Shown here piece after piece: positions 27,744 to 34,912 of a DNA stretch of 64,000 nt. The notes beneath the pieces were generated by a model. The model ran no database searches, was not told the origin of the DNA, and saw only the letters and a program-made list of their open reading frames with translations. This stretch comes from Arthrobacter sp. C2 (GTDB lineage: Bacteria; Actinomycetota; Actinomycetes; Actinomycetales; Micrococcaceae). The stretch spans positions 2,480,001 through 2,544,000 of the forward strand of contig CP042428.1 of NCBI GenBank assembly GCA_024207135.1. The letters are read 5' to 3'. Position 1 is the stretch's first letter, and each line of letters starts with the position of its first letter. Position numbers and translations under genes: made by a program.

Positions 27744-27893
27744 TCACACCCAACATCATGGATAGGCACATCAAATCCATAGACACTGGCCCTAGAGTCA
27801 TTACTACCTCATGAAGGTGCGAGTGATGCGAGCACCGGCTGGATAACCGATTCAATCCCCGAATCTTCCGGCCGGTGCTCAAACCTTTAACGG
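27744..27893 (+). repeat. Structured intergenic repeat, copy 2
   Basis: Same family and orientation as the copy at 16356. TAGAGT is at 27793-27798. It shares with copy 3 an upstream block, TCACACC...CATGG...GGCACATCAAATCCATAG, at identical spacing (10 nt) from TAGAGT. The terminal hairpin spans 27830-27880: GAGCACCGGCTGGA pairs with TCCGGCCGGTGCTC, with an inner GATTC/GAATC pair absent from copy 1. CCTTTAA follows. It closes the downstream edge of the cre-like cluster. Confidence 0.75.
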
Positions 27894-28070
27894 CATCTTC
27901 CCCGCTTCAAGCCGATGCCGCCCCGGCCGGGAATCGCGAGGGCACCCGGCGACCAGAGGCGCTGCAGCCAAGGGGCCGTCTCGCGGAAATCGCCGGTGCG
28001 TCCCACGAGCGGATCGAGACCGGGGTGCGGGCGGTAGATCCCGGATCGCGCAGGGGGAGGATCCCATGGG
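27887..28070 (-). pseudogene. Possible gene remnant, unidentified
   Basis: A short minus-strand frame reads IYRPHPGLDPLVGRTGDF and then RETAPWLQRLWSPGALAIPG with GC-rich third positions, as in real coding sequence of this genome. It has no clear start and ends inside the last bases of repeat copy 2 (TTTAACGG supplies its stop). I do not recognise the protein. It may be the tail of a gene cut off when the repeat or its neighbour arrived, or a chance frame. Confidence 0.3.
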
Positions 28071-28071
28071 C

Positions 28072-28095
28072 TAGAATTTAGTTGACTCGTCAACT
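28072..28095 (+). promoter_or_regulatory. Promoter with palindromic operator before lipoprotein gene
   Basis: A -10-like TAGAAT (28072-28077) is followed by AGTTGAC-TC-GTCAACT (28080-28095), a palindrome with perfect 7-bp arms at the expected transcription start. Short palindromes of this kind are typical MarR-family sites. The regulator is not in the window. Confidence 0.5.
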
Positions 28096-28129
28096 TTATT
28101 TCTTTCCGGCAACGAACAGGAATCCGACC

Positions 28130-29119
28130 GTGGATAAAAAATCAGCACACCGTGCCGACCGCCTGCGACCCAAGCCAAGAGCGATCACCGTGGTTCTTAC
28201 GGTCCTCGCTTTCGCGCTCGCTGCCTGCGGCACGAACGCCGCGGCCGTCCAAGGCCCCACGTCAAGCGCCCTGGGCCCCGGTCTGCGGATGGGCCCCGTC
28301 GAATTGGTGACGTCGGATCTCGAGGGGCTTCACCGCTTTTACACCGAGGGAGTCGGCCTGACCACACTCAGCAGCGACGAGGATGACGTGATCCTGGGCA
28401 CCGAGGGCACCGAACTTTTCCGCCTGATCGCAGCCGGTTCCCCCGATGCGGCGCCGGATGACTATTCCCAGGCCGGGCTCTACCACTCCGCGTTCCTGTT
28501 CCCGGATGCGACCGAGCTGGCCTCTGCCGTGCTGCGCACAGCGACCCTGAAACCGGACTCGTTCCAGGGTTCCAGCGACCACAAGGTCAGCCATGCATTC
28601 TATTTCGCCGACCCCGAGGGAAACGGTGTGGAACTCTATGCCGATACCCCTGAAGACACGTGGGAGTGGAACGACGGACTCGTGACCATGGGGTCGGCAG
28701 CCCTTGACCCGAACGCCTACATCGCGACGCACCTGGGAAACCGAACGCCAAATGCCAGCGCCAAGGACGTGTCCATGGGACACGTGCACCTGCGCGGCGG
28801 CGACCTGCAGCAAGCCGAGGAGTTCTACGAGGACGGACTTGGATTTGCCGTGACTGCCCGGTCGCAGGGGGCCATCTTCCTGGCGGCCAACGGCTACCAC
28901 CACCACCTTGCCGTCAACACGTGGTCCTCGGCGGGGGCGGGCAAACGCCCCGACTCCCTGGGTCTGCGCACCGTCTCCATCCACGTGGCCGATGTCGCCG
29001 AACTGGATGCCGTCGCTTCCCGTTTGACTGCGCACAAGATCCCGCACGAGCTCGGCAAGGGCACCCTGACGACCCAGGATCCGTGGGGAACCGGGATCAC
29101 GGTGCGCGTCGCGGGCTGA
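28130..29119 (+). CDS. Lipoprotein with two VOC domains (extradiol-dioxygenase-like)
   Basis: A 329-residue protein. A signal peptide with Arg/Lys-rich start, TVVLTVLAFAL core and lipobox LAAC predicts lipid anchoring on the outer face of the membrane. Two VOC modules follow: residues ~45-175 (ELVTSDLEGLHRFYTEGVGL; DPEGNGVELYAD) and ~190-325 (GHVHLRGGDLQQAEEFYEDGLGF; GYHHHLAVNTW). This pattern matches CatE-type catechol 2,3-dioxygenases, which are normally cytoplasmic. Candidate metal ligands include the HVHL and YHS histidines and the Glu of VELY. GTG at 28130 is the start: AGGA lies 8 nt upstream. Confidence 0.78.
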   Translation: MDKKSAHRADRLRPKPRAITVVLTVLAFALAACGTNAAAVQGPTSSALGPGLRMGPVELVTSDLEGLHRFYTEGVGLTTLSSDEDDVILGTEGTELFRLIAAGSPDAAPDDYSQAGLYHSAFLFPDATELASAVLRTATLKPDSFQGSSDHKVSHAFYFADPEGNGVELYADTPEDTWEWNDGLVTMGSAALDPNAYIATHLGNRTPNASAKDVSMGHVHLRGGDLQQAEEFYEDGLGFAVTARSQGAIFLAANGYHHHLAVNTWSSAGAGKRPDSLGLRTVSIHVADVAELDAVASRLTAHKIPHELGKGTLTTQDPWGTGITVRVAG

Positions 29120-29136
29120 CCTCTCGCGCGGACCTC

Positions 29137-29287
29137 TCACACCAAACGCCATGGCCCGGCACATCAAATCCATAGCGTCGCCGCCTAGAGTCGTTACTAC
29201 CTCTTGAAGGTGCGAGTGATGCGAGCACCGGTTGGATACACGATTCCTCCCCCGAATCGTCCGGCCGGTGCTCAAATTTTTAACCGG
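29137..29287 (+). repeat. Structured intergenic repeat, copy 3
   Basis: Third copy, beginning 17 bp after the lipoprotein stop (copy 1 also begins 17 bp after a stop). TAGAGT is at 29186-29191. The terminal hairpin spans 29223-29273: GAGCACCGGTTGGA pairs with TCCGGCCGGTGCTC through two G-U pairs, and an inner CGATTC/GAATCG stem is perfect. AAATTTTTAA follows. The IS30 element begins 15 bp further on. Confidence 0.75.
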
Positions 29288-29335
29288 GCCCCTTGCTGGC
29301 AACTTGAATTCCAGCGTTCGACGCAACACCCGTGG

Positions 29336-30751
29336 TCAGCTTGCTTTTAGTAAATCACGTAGTTGCTCGCCCGGGGTATTCCAACCGAGTGTTTTGCGGG
29401 GTCGTCCGTTGAGTTGCTGAGCGACGCGTTCGAGTTCCTCCGGGCCGTGGACCGACAGGTCGGTTCCCTTGGGGAAGTACTGGCGCAGCAACCCGTTGGT
29501 GTTCTCGTTGGAGCCGCGCTGCCAGGGACTGTGCGGGTCGCAGAAGTAGACATCCATGTCGGTGGCGATGCTGAAGGCCTTGTGCTTGGCCATCTCCACG
29601 CCCTGGTCCCAGGTCAGCGATCCACGCAGGTGCGCCGGCAGGGTGCTCATGGTCTTGATCAGCCCGTCACGCACCGTTGCGGCCGTATGGTCGCCCGGCA
29701 AATGGACGAGCATGACGTAGCGGGTGGTGCGTTCCACGAGGGTGGCGATGGCCGATTGGTTGTGGGCCCCGGTGATGAGGTCGCCCTCCCAATGCCCCGG
29801 GACTGCGCGGTCTTCGACCTCTGCGGGGCGCTCGGAAATGTTGATCATCGGGTCGCGGAACCGACTGGTTCGTTCCTCGGGGTTCTTGTGCTTTTTCCGG
29901 CGCGTGCGTCCTGTGCGCAGTGCGTTGTCGACCTCGCGCTTCAGCCCGCCGCGGGGCTGGTAATAGAGGGCCTGGTAGATCGTTTCGTGGCTCACGCGCA
30001 TCTCGGGGTCATCGGGGAAATCCTTGATCAGGGCATGGGATATTTGTTCCGGGGACCAATACAGTTTCAGCATCGCGACGACGGCGTCGCGCAGCGGCCC
30101 CTGGGCTGCCAGCTTACTGGGCTTGGGCCGGGCCCGGGCCTTGGTGGCGGACCGCTGGGCGCCGTGGGGCTGGTATCCGAGCCTGGGGTGGGAGTTGCGC
30201 TTGATCTCTCGGCTGATGGAGCTGGGGCTTCGTCCCAGTTCCCGGGCGATGGCCCTGATCGACTTCTTGGCGCGGAGCATGTCGGCGATCAGTTCCCGCT
30301 CTTCGTGGGAGAGGTAGCGCGCATCGATGACCAGCTCAAGGTCCTCAATACTCACCGGCGCCGGCGCCGGAAGCTGCAGCGGGGCCGGTGCCGGTGCCGT
30401 GGAGGGCTCCGCATCCGCGGGCGGCTCCGGAGCCGCCAGGAGCCCTTCTCCCGGCTCCGGCACCAGGGCCAGCACCGGAGCCATGGGTGGGGCGGTAGGT
30501 GGCTCCGCAGCGAGCCGGGCCATGGTGTCGGATTCGGCAAAGGCAGTAGTCACCTGACAGTTATACGCGATGCTGGTGTCATCGTTTGCATCGGGTTGGG
30601 CATTGGCCGCGCGGGCGGCCTGGTCCCAGTCGTAGCCGGTGCGCCGGTTGATGCCCACGGCCGCGGAAGCGGCCTTCTGCGTGGCCCCCGCCTCCCGCAA
30701 TCGCATGTATTCCGCCCGCCTGCCGGAGCGGTCCTGCGGGATGTTTTCCAC
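29336..30751 (-). CDS. IS30 family transposase (main catalytic frame)
   Basis: 471 residues from a GTG, though the frame probably starts upstream through a frameshift. It contains an HTH (ATQKAASAAVGINRRTGYDW), a Pro/Ala-rich linker, a second IS30 HTH (LSHEERELIADMLRAKKSIRAIARELGRSPSSISREIKRN), then the DDE core: GHWEGDLITG (D1), TWDQGVEMAKH (D2) and the Glu in GSNENTNGLLRQYFPKGTDL. All catalytic residues are intact, and the protein ends normally (LGWNTPGEQL). Confidence 0.85.
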   Translation of the reverse strand: MENIPQDRSGRRAEYMRLREAGATQKAASAAVGINRRTGYDWDQAARAANAQPDANDDTSIAYNCQVTTAFAESDTMARLAAEPPTAPPMAPVLALVPEPGEGLLAAPEPPADAEPSTAPAPAPLQLPAPAPVSIEDLELVIDARYLSHEERELIADMLRAKKSIRAIARELGRSPSSISREIKRNSHPRLGYQPHGAQRSATKARARPKPSKLAAQGPLRDAVVAMLKLYWSPEQISHALIKDFPDDPEMRVSHETIYQALYYQPRGGLKREVDNALRTGRTRRKKHKNPEERTSRFRDPMINISERPAEVEDRAVPGHWEGDLITGAHNQSAIATLVERTTRYVMLVHLPGDHTAATVRDGLIKTMSTLPAHLRGSLTWDQGVEMAKHKAFSIATDMDVYFCDPHSPWQRGSNENTNGLLRQYFPKGTDLSVHGPEELERVAQQLNGRPRKTLGWNTPGEQLRDLLKAS

Positions 30752-30771
30752 CCCGGCGGCACGCGCCCAGC

Positions 30772-31260
30772 TCAGTCCCTGGGAGGTTTTGATGCCGGCG
30801 TCGCGGGCGGCAACACTGATGTTGCCCCGCGTTCCAGGGCGTCAAGGAACGGAGCCCGCTTCGGTTCGAGCGCCAGCTGCCTGGCCGTCATTGCGGCCTT
30901 GGGCTTCCGTTCGAGCGCCGCGAGCGAGTAGGACCAGTTGAAGGCCGTCTGGGTGTTGATGCCCAGGGCCTTGGCCGCGGCGCTGACGCTGTTCAGACGG
31001 TCCAACAACACGAAGAACTCGTCCTTATGCTCCGCGGTGTAGCTCGTTCCCGGCGCCCGGCCGTCGTCTTTCGTCCACATCCGGCAGGTGGAGGGCGTGA
31101 AGCCCAGTTCCCGGGCTGCGGCCACTCCGGTTCCCAGGCGTTCCTTGGCTTCGAAGAACCGTTCCTTGTCCTGCGGCGAATACTTGCGGTACGTCCGCGG
31201 TGCCGGGGAAGAACCCGATTTTTTCCTTAAGGAAAGACCTTCATTTGATAGTGGATCCAT
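30772..31260 (-). CDS. IS30 transposase N-terminal HTH segment, -1 frame relative to catalytic part
   Basis: 162 residues with two HTH-like repeats (VAAARELGFTPSTCRMWTKD and SVSAAAKALGINTQTAFNW). They resemble the one at the start of the main frame (ATQKAASAAVGINRRTGYDW). Just past E-R-G the sequence leaves frame at a run of four G (plus-strand C's 30825-30828). In the other frame it continues NISVAARDAGIKTSQGLSW, a further repeat of the same kind, leading straight into the catalytic ORF. Either one G was lost or a -1 ribosomal frameshift joins the two. Confidence 0.7.
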   Translation of the reverse strand: MDPLSNEGLSLRKKSGSSPAPRTYRKYSPQDKERFFEAKERLGTGVAAARELGFTPSTCRMWTKDDGRAPGTSYTAEHKDEFFVLLDRLNSVSAAAKALGINTQTAFNWSYSLAALERKPKAAMTARQLALEPKRAPFLDALERGATSVLPPATPASKPPRD

Positions 31261-31455
31261 GGACGTTGAAACTCCCGAATATCGGGGGCGTTGCAACGAT
31301 CACGAGAACTCAAGCAATTCACGGTTGAGGTGGGTAATCGCTAGCTGGATGCCGGCCGGCGCACAGGGTCCGGGCAGCGGTGCGGAAACGCGGCCGGTTG
31401 TCCGATCTGGCGCCGGCGTTCGCAGTGGTCTGCTTCGCGTACCCGCCCGGATCGG

Positions 31456-32037
31456 TCAGCGGCGCACCGAAAAGCGCAGGTGAAGCACCCGGTTGCCCTG
31501 GATCACCACATCGGGATCCCCCAACAGGTGCTGTGCGCGGACCGACCCGAAGTAGCGCTTGCCGGCCCCGAACACGACGGGTGCAACATCCATGCGCACC
31601 TCGTCGACCAGGCCCGCGGCAAGCACCTGGCCGCCGACGTCGCCCGCGGAGACCTCGACGATGCGCTCACCGGCGAGCTCCTGCGCCTTGGCCACGGCTG
31701 CCTCGACGCCGTCGACGAAGTGAAACGGAGCCTCGGGGTCCCACCCCTCGGGCCTCGGGCGGTGCGTCACGACAACCACGTGGGCTACCCCGCCCGGAGG
31801 CTTCCCGTCCCAGCCGTCGGTCATGTCAAAGACGTGGCGGCCGACGATTGTCGCCCCGATCTGGTCCCAGTACGCCCGGGTGTAGTCGAAGGAAACCTGC
31901 GACACCTTCAGCGCGCCGCTCTCGTCCAGTGGAACGTCGCCGCCGGACAACCAGTCGAACAGCGGCCCGGGCTGGTCGTTCCCGTCCGCGATGAAGCCGT
32001 CCACCGACACCGATCCGTACATGACCACCTTGCCCAC
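31456..32037 (-). CDS. Dihydrofolate reductase family protein (RibD C-terminal-like)
   Basis: A 193-residue protein of the RibD-C/DHFR-like reductase family: VVMYGSVSVDGFIADGNDQPG at the N-terminus, GATIVGRHVFDM in the middle, VVVVTHRP, and the closing GKRYFG...LHLRFSVRR. Members are NADPH-dependent reductases of unknown substrate in most cases. GTG at 32037 is chosen: AAGGAG lies 6 nt upstream and the first residues match family N-termini; the frame continues upstream only as an unsupported extension. Confidence 0.82.
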   Translation of the reverse strand: MGKVVMYGSVSVDGFIADGNDQPGPLFDWLSGGDVPLDESGALKVSQVSFDYTRAYWDQIGATIVGRHVFDMTDGWDGKPPGGVAHVVVVTHRPRPEGWDPEAPFHFVDGVEAAVAKAQELAGERIVEVSAGDVGGQVLAAGLVDEVRMDVAPVVFGAGKRYFGSVRAQHLLGDPDVVIQGNRVLHLRFSVRR

Positions 32038-32137
32038 GGTTCTCTCCTTCTGCTTTGGGGTGCCCCACATTAGCAGCCCATCCTTCCTTCGCGAAGGCCC
32101 CATTTCCATGCGAACCCGGCGGGTGCAGAATCGAAGC

Positions 32138-32629
32138 ATGGACAGCATGTCCCAACAGCAGCGATCAGAACTCATGTCGAAGATCCGGGCCAAGGACACC
32201 AAGCCCGAGCTCATCGTGCGCCGGCTGCTGCATGCCGCCGGGTACCGCTACCTGCTTCATGGCCGCATCCCGTCCGGCGCCCTGGTGAAGTTGCACCGAG
32301 AAAATCCCGAGGCCCGGCTGCCCGGCGGCAAGCTACCGGGAACCCCCGACATTGTCTTTCCGGCCCGTCGGCAGGTCGTCTTCGTCAACGGCTGCTTCTG
32401 GCACCTGCACGATTGCCCCGCAGGCCGGCACGCGCCGGCGACCAACGCCCGGTTCTGGGAAGACAAACGCAACCGCACCCGCGAACGCGACGGGCAGAAC
32501 GCCGAGGCGCTCAAGGCCCTGGGCTGGGAATCCTTGGTGCTGTGGGAATGCGACCTCGGGGACCCGCACGCCACCATGGAAACTCTCGCCCGGTTCCTTG
32601 GGCCACCCTCGCGACGCCTGGAATCCTAG
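32138..32629 (+). CDS. vsr: Very short patch repair endonuclease (Vsr)
   Basis: A 163-residue protein with the Vsr/DUF559-type nuclease core: MSKIRAKDTKPELIVRRLLHAAGYRY, LPGTPDIVFPARRQVVFVNGCFWHLHDCP (catalytic Asp in TPDIVF, His in CFWH), and ARFWEDKRNRTRERD. Vsr nicks at T:G mismatches made by deamination of 5-methylcytosine. It is normally next to a C5-cytosine methyltransferase, but none is visible here. It has a weak ribosome binding site; ATG at 32147 is an alternative. Confidence 0.88.
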   Translation: MDSMSQQQRSELMSKIRAKDTKPELIVRRLLHAAGYRYLLHGRIPSGALVKLHRENPEARLPGGKLPGTPDIVFPARRQVVFVNGCFWHLHDCPAGRHAPATNARFWEDKRNRTRERDGQNAEALKALGWESLVLWECDLGDPHATMETLARFLGPPSRRLES

Positions 32630-32744
32630 ATTTCGAAGCATTCCACTTGCTTTGCGGTCAATGGCTCACCTGTCCCGGATTTTTGCCTGCCGATGCACCG
32701 TTGCAAGACCAAGGGTTTTCTTGGGCTGTCCTGCACACAGCAAC

Positions 32745-32789
32745 GGAGCGTCGTGGCTCCACCATGCGATGGTGGGGCCACGACGCTCC
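32745..32789. terminator. Terminator between vsr and VTC-domain gene
   Basis: A 21-bp stem with one G-T pair and a GCG loop (GGAGCGTCGTGGCTCCACCAT and its near-complement), followed on the plus strand by CCTTTGAA. It lies between convergent genes. Confidence 0.75.
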
Positions 32790-32803
32790 TTTGAATCCGG
32801 TGC

Positions 32804-33640
32804 TTAGGCCGACAATTGCCGCGGGGTGCGGTTCCAGCCGAAGTTCTGCCTGAGCAGCCGGCTCCACTTGTTGGCGGCCAGGTGTGGGTGCAGCAGCGCG
32901 ATGCCGAGGCAGTACTTGCTCATGCTCACCGGGCGGATGCCCATCTGCGACAACGCCGAGTCCGCCGCTCCGCGTCCGCTGGCGGTCTTCGTCTCGATCA
33001 CGAACAGGTCCGGGCCGTGCACCGCGGCGTCCTCCCGGGAGTACACCAGGTTCACGTCGCAGGTCAGCCGCTCCTCGTCCAGGGGGTTCACGAAGGTCCC
33101 GCGGACATAATCGCTGCGCATGACCGGCTCCAGGTGCGGCAGTTCCTGGTTGTACTCGGCGCGCAGTTGCGCACGCAGGAACTCGGTCGCCTCGGGGTTG
33201 ATGGCATCGCGCTCGGAAACCTCGTAGGGAATCCGGTGCTTCACGGTCTGCCCGCGCAAACCCTTGAACTTCGCCTCGAACATGCACAACCCGGAATCGG
33301 CGTAGGTGCGTGTGCGGATCTTGTAGCGGCGTCGGCGCCCCTGCTTGTGCGCGGTGAACATCTCCAGGTCGGGGGTGTCGAAGTACACCGATTCGTAGGT
33401 GAACATCCGGCGTCCCTCGATCTCCATGATCCGGAAATCGGGGCCAAGCCGGGACATCAGCTCGGTGAACTGCTCGGCCGAAAGCAAGAACTTCTTATCC
33501 ACCCGGGTCATCAACGCGGCCTCGCTCACGACCTCCTCAAGCGAGATCGGATCCGCCGCCGTGGCAGCCGAGTCCAACGCCCGGGCGCACGATCCTGCCA
33601 GCACCCCGGTCCCGGAACCCTGCGTCGTGGTCATGGTCAT
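32804..33640 (-). CDS. VTC domain protein (polyphosphate-polymerase-like)
   Basis: A 278-residue single-domain member of the VTC/CYTH-like tunnel family: TRVDKKFLLS at the N-terminus, YESVYFDTPDLEMFTAHKQGRRRRYKIRTRTY (basic strand), FEAKFKGLRGQTVKHRIPY and VIETKTASGRGAADSAL carry the alternating Lys/Arg/Glu positions that line the tunnel. In yeast this domain makes polyphosphate; bacterial copies are mostly uncharacterised. It overlaps the upstream DUF4956 gene by 4 bp, a common pairing that suggests a membrane-linked complex. Confidence 0.83.
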   Translation of the reverse strand: MTMTTTQGSGTGVLAGSCARALDSAATAADPISLEEVVSEAALMTRVDKKFLLSAEQFTELMSRLGPDFRIMEIEGRRMFTYESVYFDTPDLEMFTAHKQGRRRRYKIRTRTYADSGLCMFEAKFKGLRGQTVKHRIPYEVSERDAINPEATEFLRAQLRAEYNQELPHLEPVMRSDYVRGTFVNPLDEERLTCDVNLVYSREDAAVHGPDLFVIETKTASGRGAADSALSQMGIRPVSMSKYCLGIALLHPHLAANKWSRLLRQNFGWNRTPRQLSA

Positions 33641-34305
33641 CGCCCCCGGCGCTGGGCAAGGTCCCGTTCGCCGGCGGTGTGCGGCTGCGGCGTGCTTGCC
33701 GGTGTCGGGATCGATTCGATGGACGGCGCGTCAAGGAGCTCGCGACGCTTGCCGGCCACGGTGTTGGCGCGGAAGCGCACGTCCACAATGGTCAGGTCGC
33801 GGACCATGTCCAGCTCGATCACCACGGTGCGCAGCACCTTGGCGTTGAGCAGCTCGGCCAGTGCGGCGTGCAGCTGGTGCTGTTGCGCATAGGCAGTGTC
33901 GAGGGTGACGGTCTGGCGCATGGTGCGTCGGCCGAAGGCCGGGTGGTCGGCGACGAACATGACCAGCACCATGGCCAGGCTCAGCGCCGGAGAAAGCCAG
34001 GCCGGGTCCGGGTGCAGTCCGTTGATTAGGCCGATCGCCAGCGAAATGAAGTAGTAGGCGACCTCTTCCTGGGTCAGGGTATCCGATCGAAGGCGGATGA
34101 TCGACAGGATGCCGAACAGTCCCAGACCCAGGCCGGCTCCGGCTCCGGAACCGTTGAGCAGCATCGTCACCCCGAAGATGCCGAAGTTCAGTGCCAGGTA
34201 TGCCAGTGCAAGGTCCTTGCGGAAGTGCCGGCGGTAGTAGATGCCGCATACCAGGACCAGCATCGCAACCATGTTGGCTGCCAGGGCTATCCAAAAGTTC
34301 TGCAT
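33637..34305 (-). CDS. DUF4956 family membrane protein
   Basis: A 222-residue protein with four or so transmembrane helices in the first ~120 residues (ALAANMVAMLVLVCGIYY; LALAYLALNFGIFGVTMLL; GLGLGLFGILSIIRLRSDTLTQEEVAYYF is the family signature) and a soluble C-terminal domain. The ATG at 34305 is preferred over 34320 because AAGGAG lies 6 nt before it and would otherwise be codons 2-3. It is translationally coupled to the VTC gene. Confidence 0.85.
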   Translation of the reverse strand: MQNFWIALAANMVAMLVLVCGIYYRRHFRKDLALAYLALNFGIFGVTMLLNGSGAGAGLGLGLFGILSIIRLRSDTLTQEEVAYYFISLAIGLINGLHPDPAWLSPALSLAMVLVMFVADHPAFGRRTMRQTVTLDTAYAQQHQLHAALAELLNAKVLRTVVIELDMVRDLTIVDVRFRANTVAGKRRELLDAPSIESIPTPASTPQPHTAGERDLAQRRGR

Positions 34306-34833
34306 ATCGAACTCCTTCATCTCAGGTGTTGTTCATTCACTGTCTGACTAGGACGGTATTGATTCTTTATGAGATGAAAAGGAGTTTTTGATGAGAGGGC
34401 TCTCATGAAGAAGCGGCAAACACTGGATGAACCGCGGATTAACCGGGACCCCACGATCCGGCGGATTCCCGGCGGAAGGTCCCGAACCAGCGGCGCCACA
34501 CACTTGGAGGCAACACCAACAGCCAGCCCCTCAACCAAGACAAGCCTGTGTCCGAAAGCTGAACCCCAGCGGCTGGATCATCTGGGCCGACCATCTCTTC
34601 AGTCGATTTTCCGTCCCCAGGTATTCGACGGCCGCAGCTTAAGGCACCCGAGCCCCTCCCCGCCGGGACTGCCGCACATTGCCGTCCGCAGGCAATCGGA
34701 GGGTTCACAAACCTTCGGGTGTCAAGCCACCTCAACACCGAAACCGAATGGCCACATGCCCCGAACACGGCTGGCGATTCGCCCAAAAAGCGGGCACATC
34801 CACAGGCAATCCCACACCTTCCGCGCAAACCAC
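34306..34833. other. Intergenic region with a 16-bp palindrome
   Basis: No gene is supported. An A/T-rich stretch (34330-34392) probably carries the promoter of the minus-strand DUF4956-VTC pair. ATGAGAG-GG-CTCTCAT at 34391-34406 is a perfect 7-bp-arm palindrome about 86 bp before that gene. The rest (34410-34830) shows nothing recognisable; an open plus-strand frame there lacks coding character. Confidence 0.4.
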
Positions 34834-34863
34834 TTGACGTTGCCACACAAACGGGCATAAAGT
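34834..34863 (+). promoter_or_regulatory. Promoter of the fru operon
   Basis: TTGACG (34834-34839), 18-bp spacer, TAAAGT (34858-34863), upstream of fruR. A good vegetative-type promoter for an actinobacterium. Confidence 0.65.
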
Positions 34864-34870
34864 CATTCAA

Positions 34871-34886
34871 ACACAGATTCATGTGT
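34871..34886. promoter_or_regulatory. Putative FruR operator
   Basis: ACACA-N6-TGTGT starts at about the +1 position of the fru promoter and 27 bp before the fruR start, a fitting place for autorepression. Confidence 0.45.
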
Positions 34887-34912
34887 GGCACGTCACTGGA
34901 TGCGAGGAAGCC

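Larger units (their letters stand above)
29302..31315 (-). mobile_element. IS30-family insertion sequence
   Basis: About 2.0 kb. Imperfect terminal inverted repeats were found by eye: 29302-29331 (ACTTGAATTCC...CACCC) and 31286-31315 (GGGCGTTGC...TCAAGC), about 21 of 30 positions matching. They enclose the transposase frames. A target duplication could not be resolved. It sits directly downstream of repeat copy 3 and upstream of a DHFR-like gene. Confidence 0.75.

Noticed and set aside
16356-29287. Repeats as integron attC sites separating gene cassettes
   Set aside because: They are imperfect inverted repeats downstream of genes, but the GTTRRRY/RYYYAAC core sites are missing, no integron integrase is present, and the segment between copies 1 and 2 is an 11-kb operon-sized block rather than a cassette.
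34405-34860. Open frame of ~150 codons upstream of fruR
   Set aside because: No homology-like motifs, no ribosome binding site, unusual Pro/Thr/Arg composition, and it overlaps the fru promoter; treated as intergenic.
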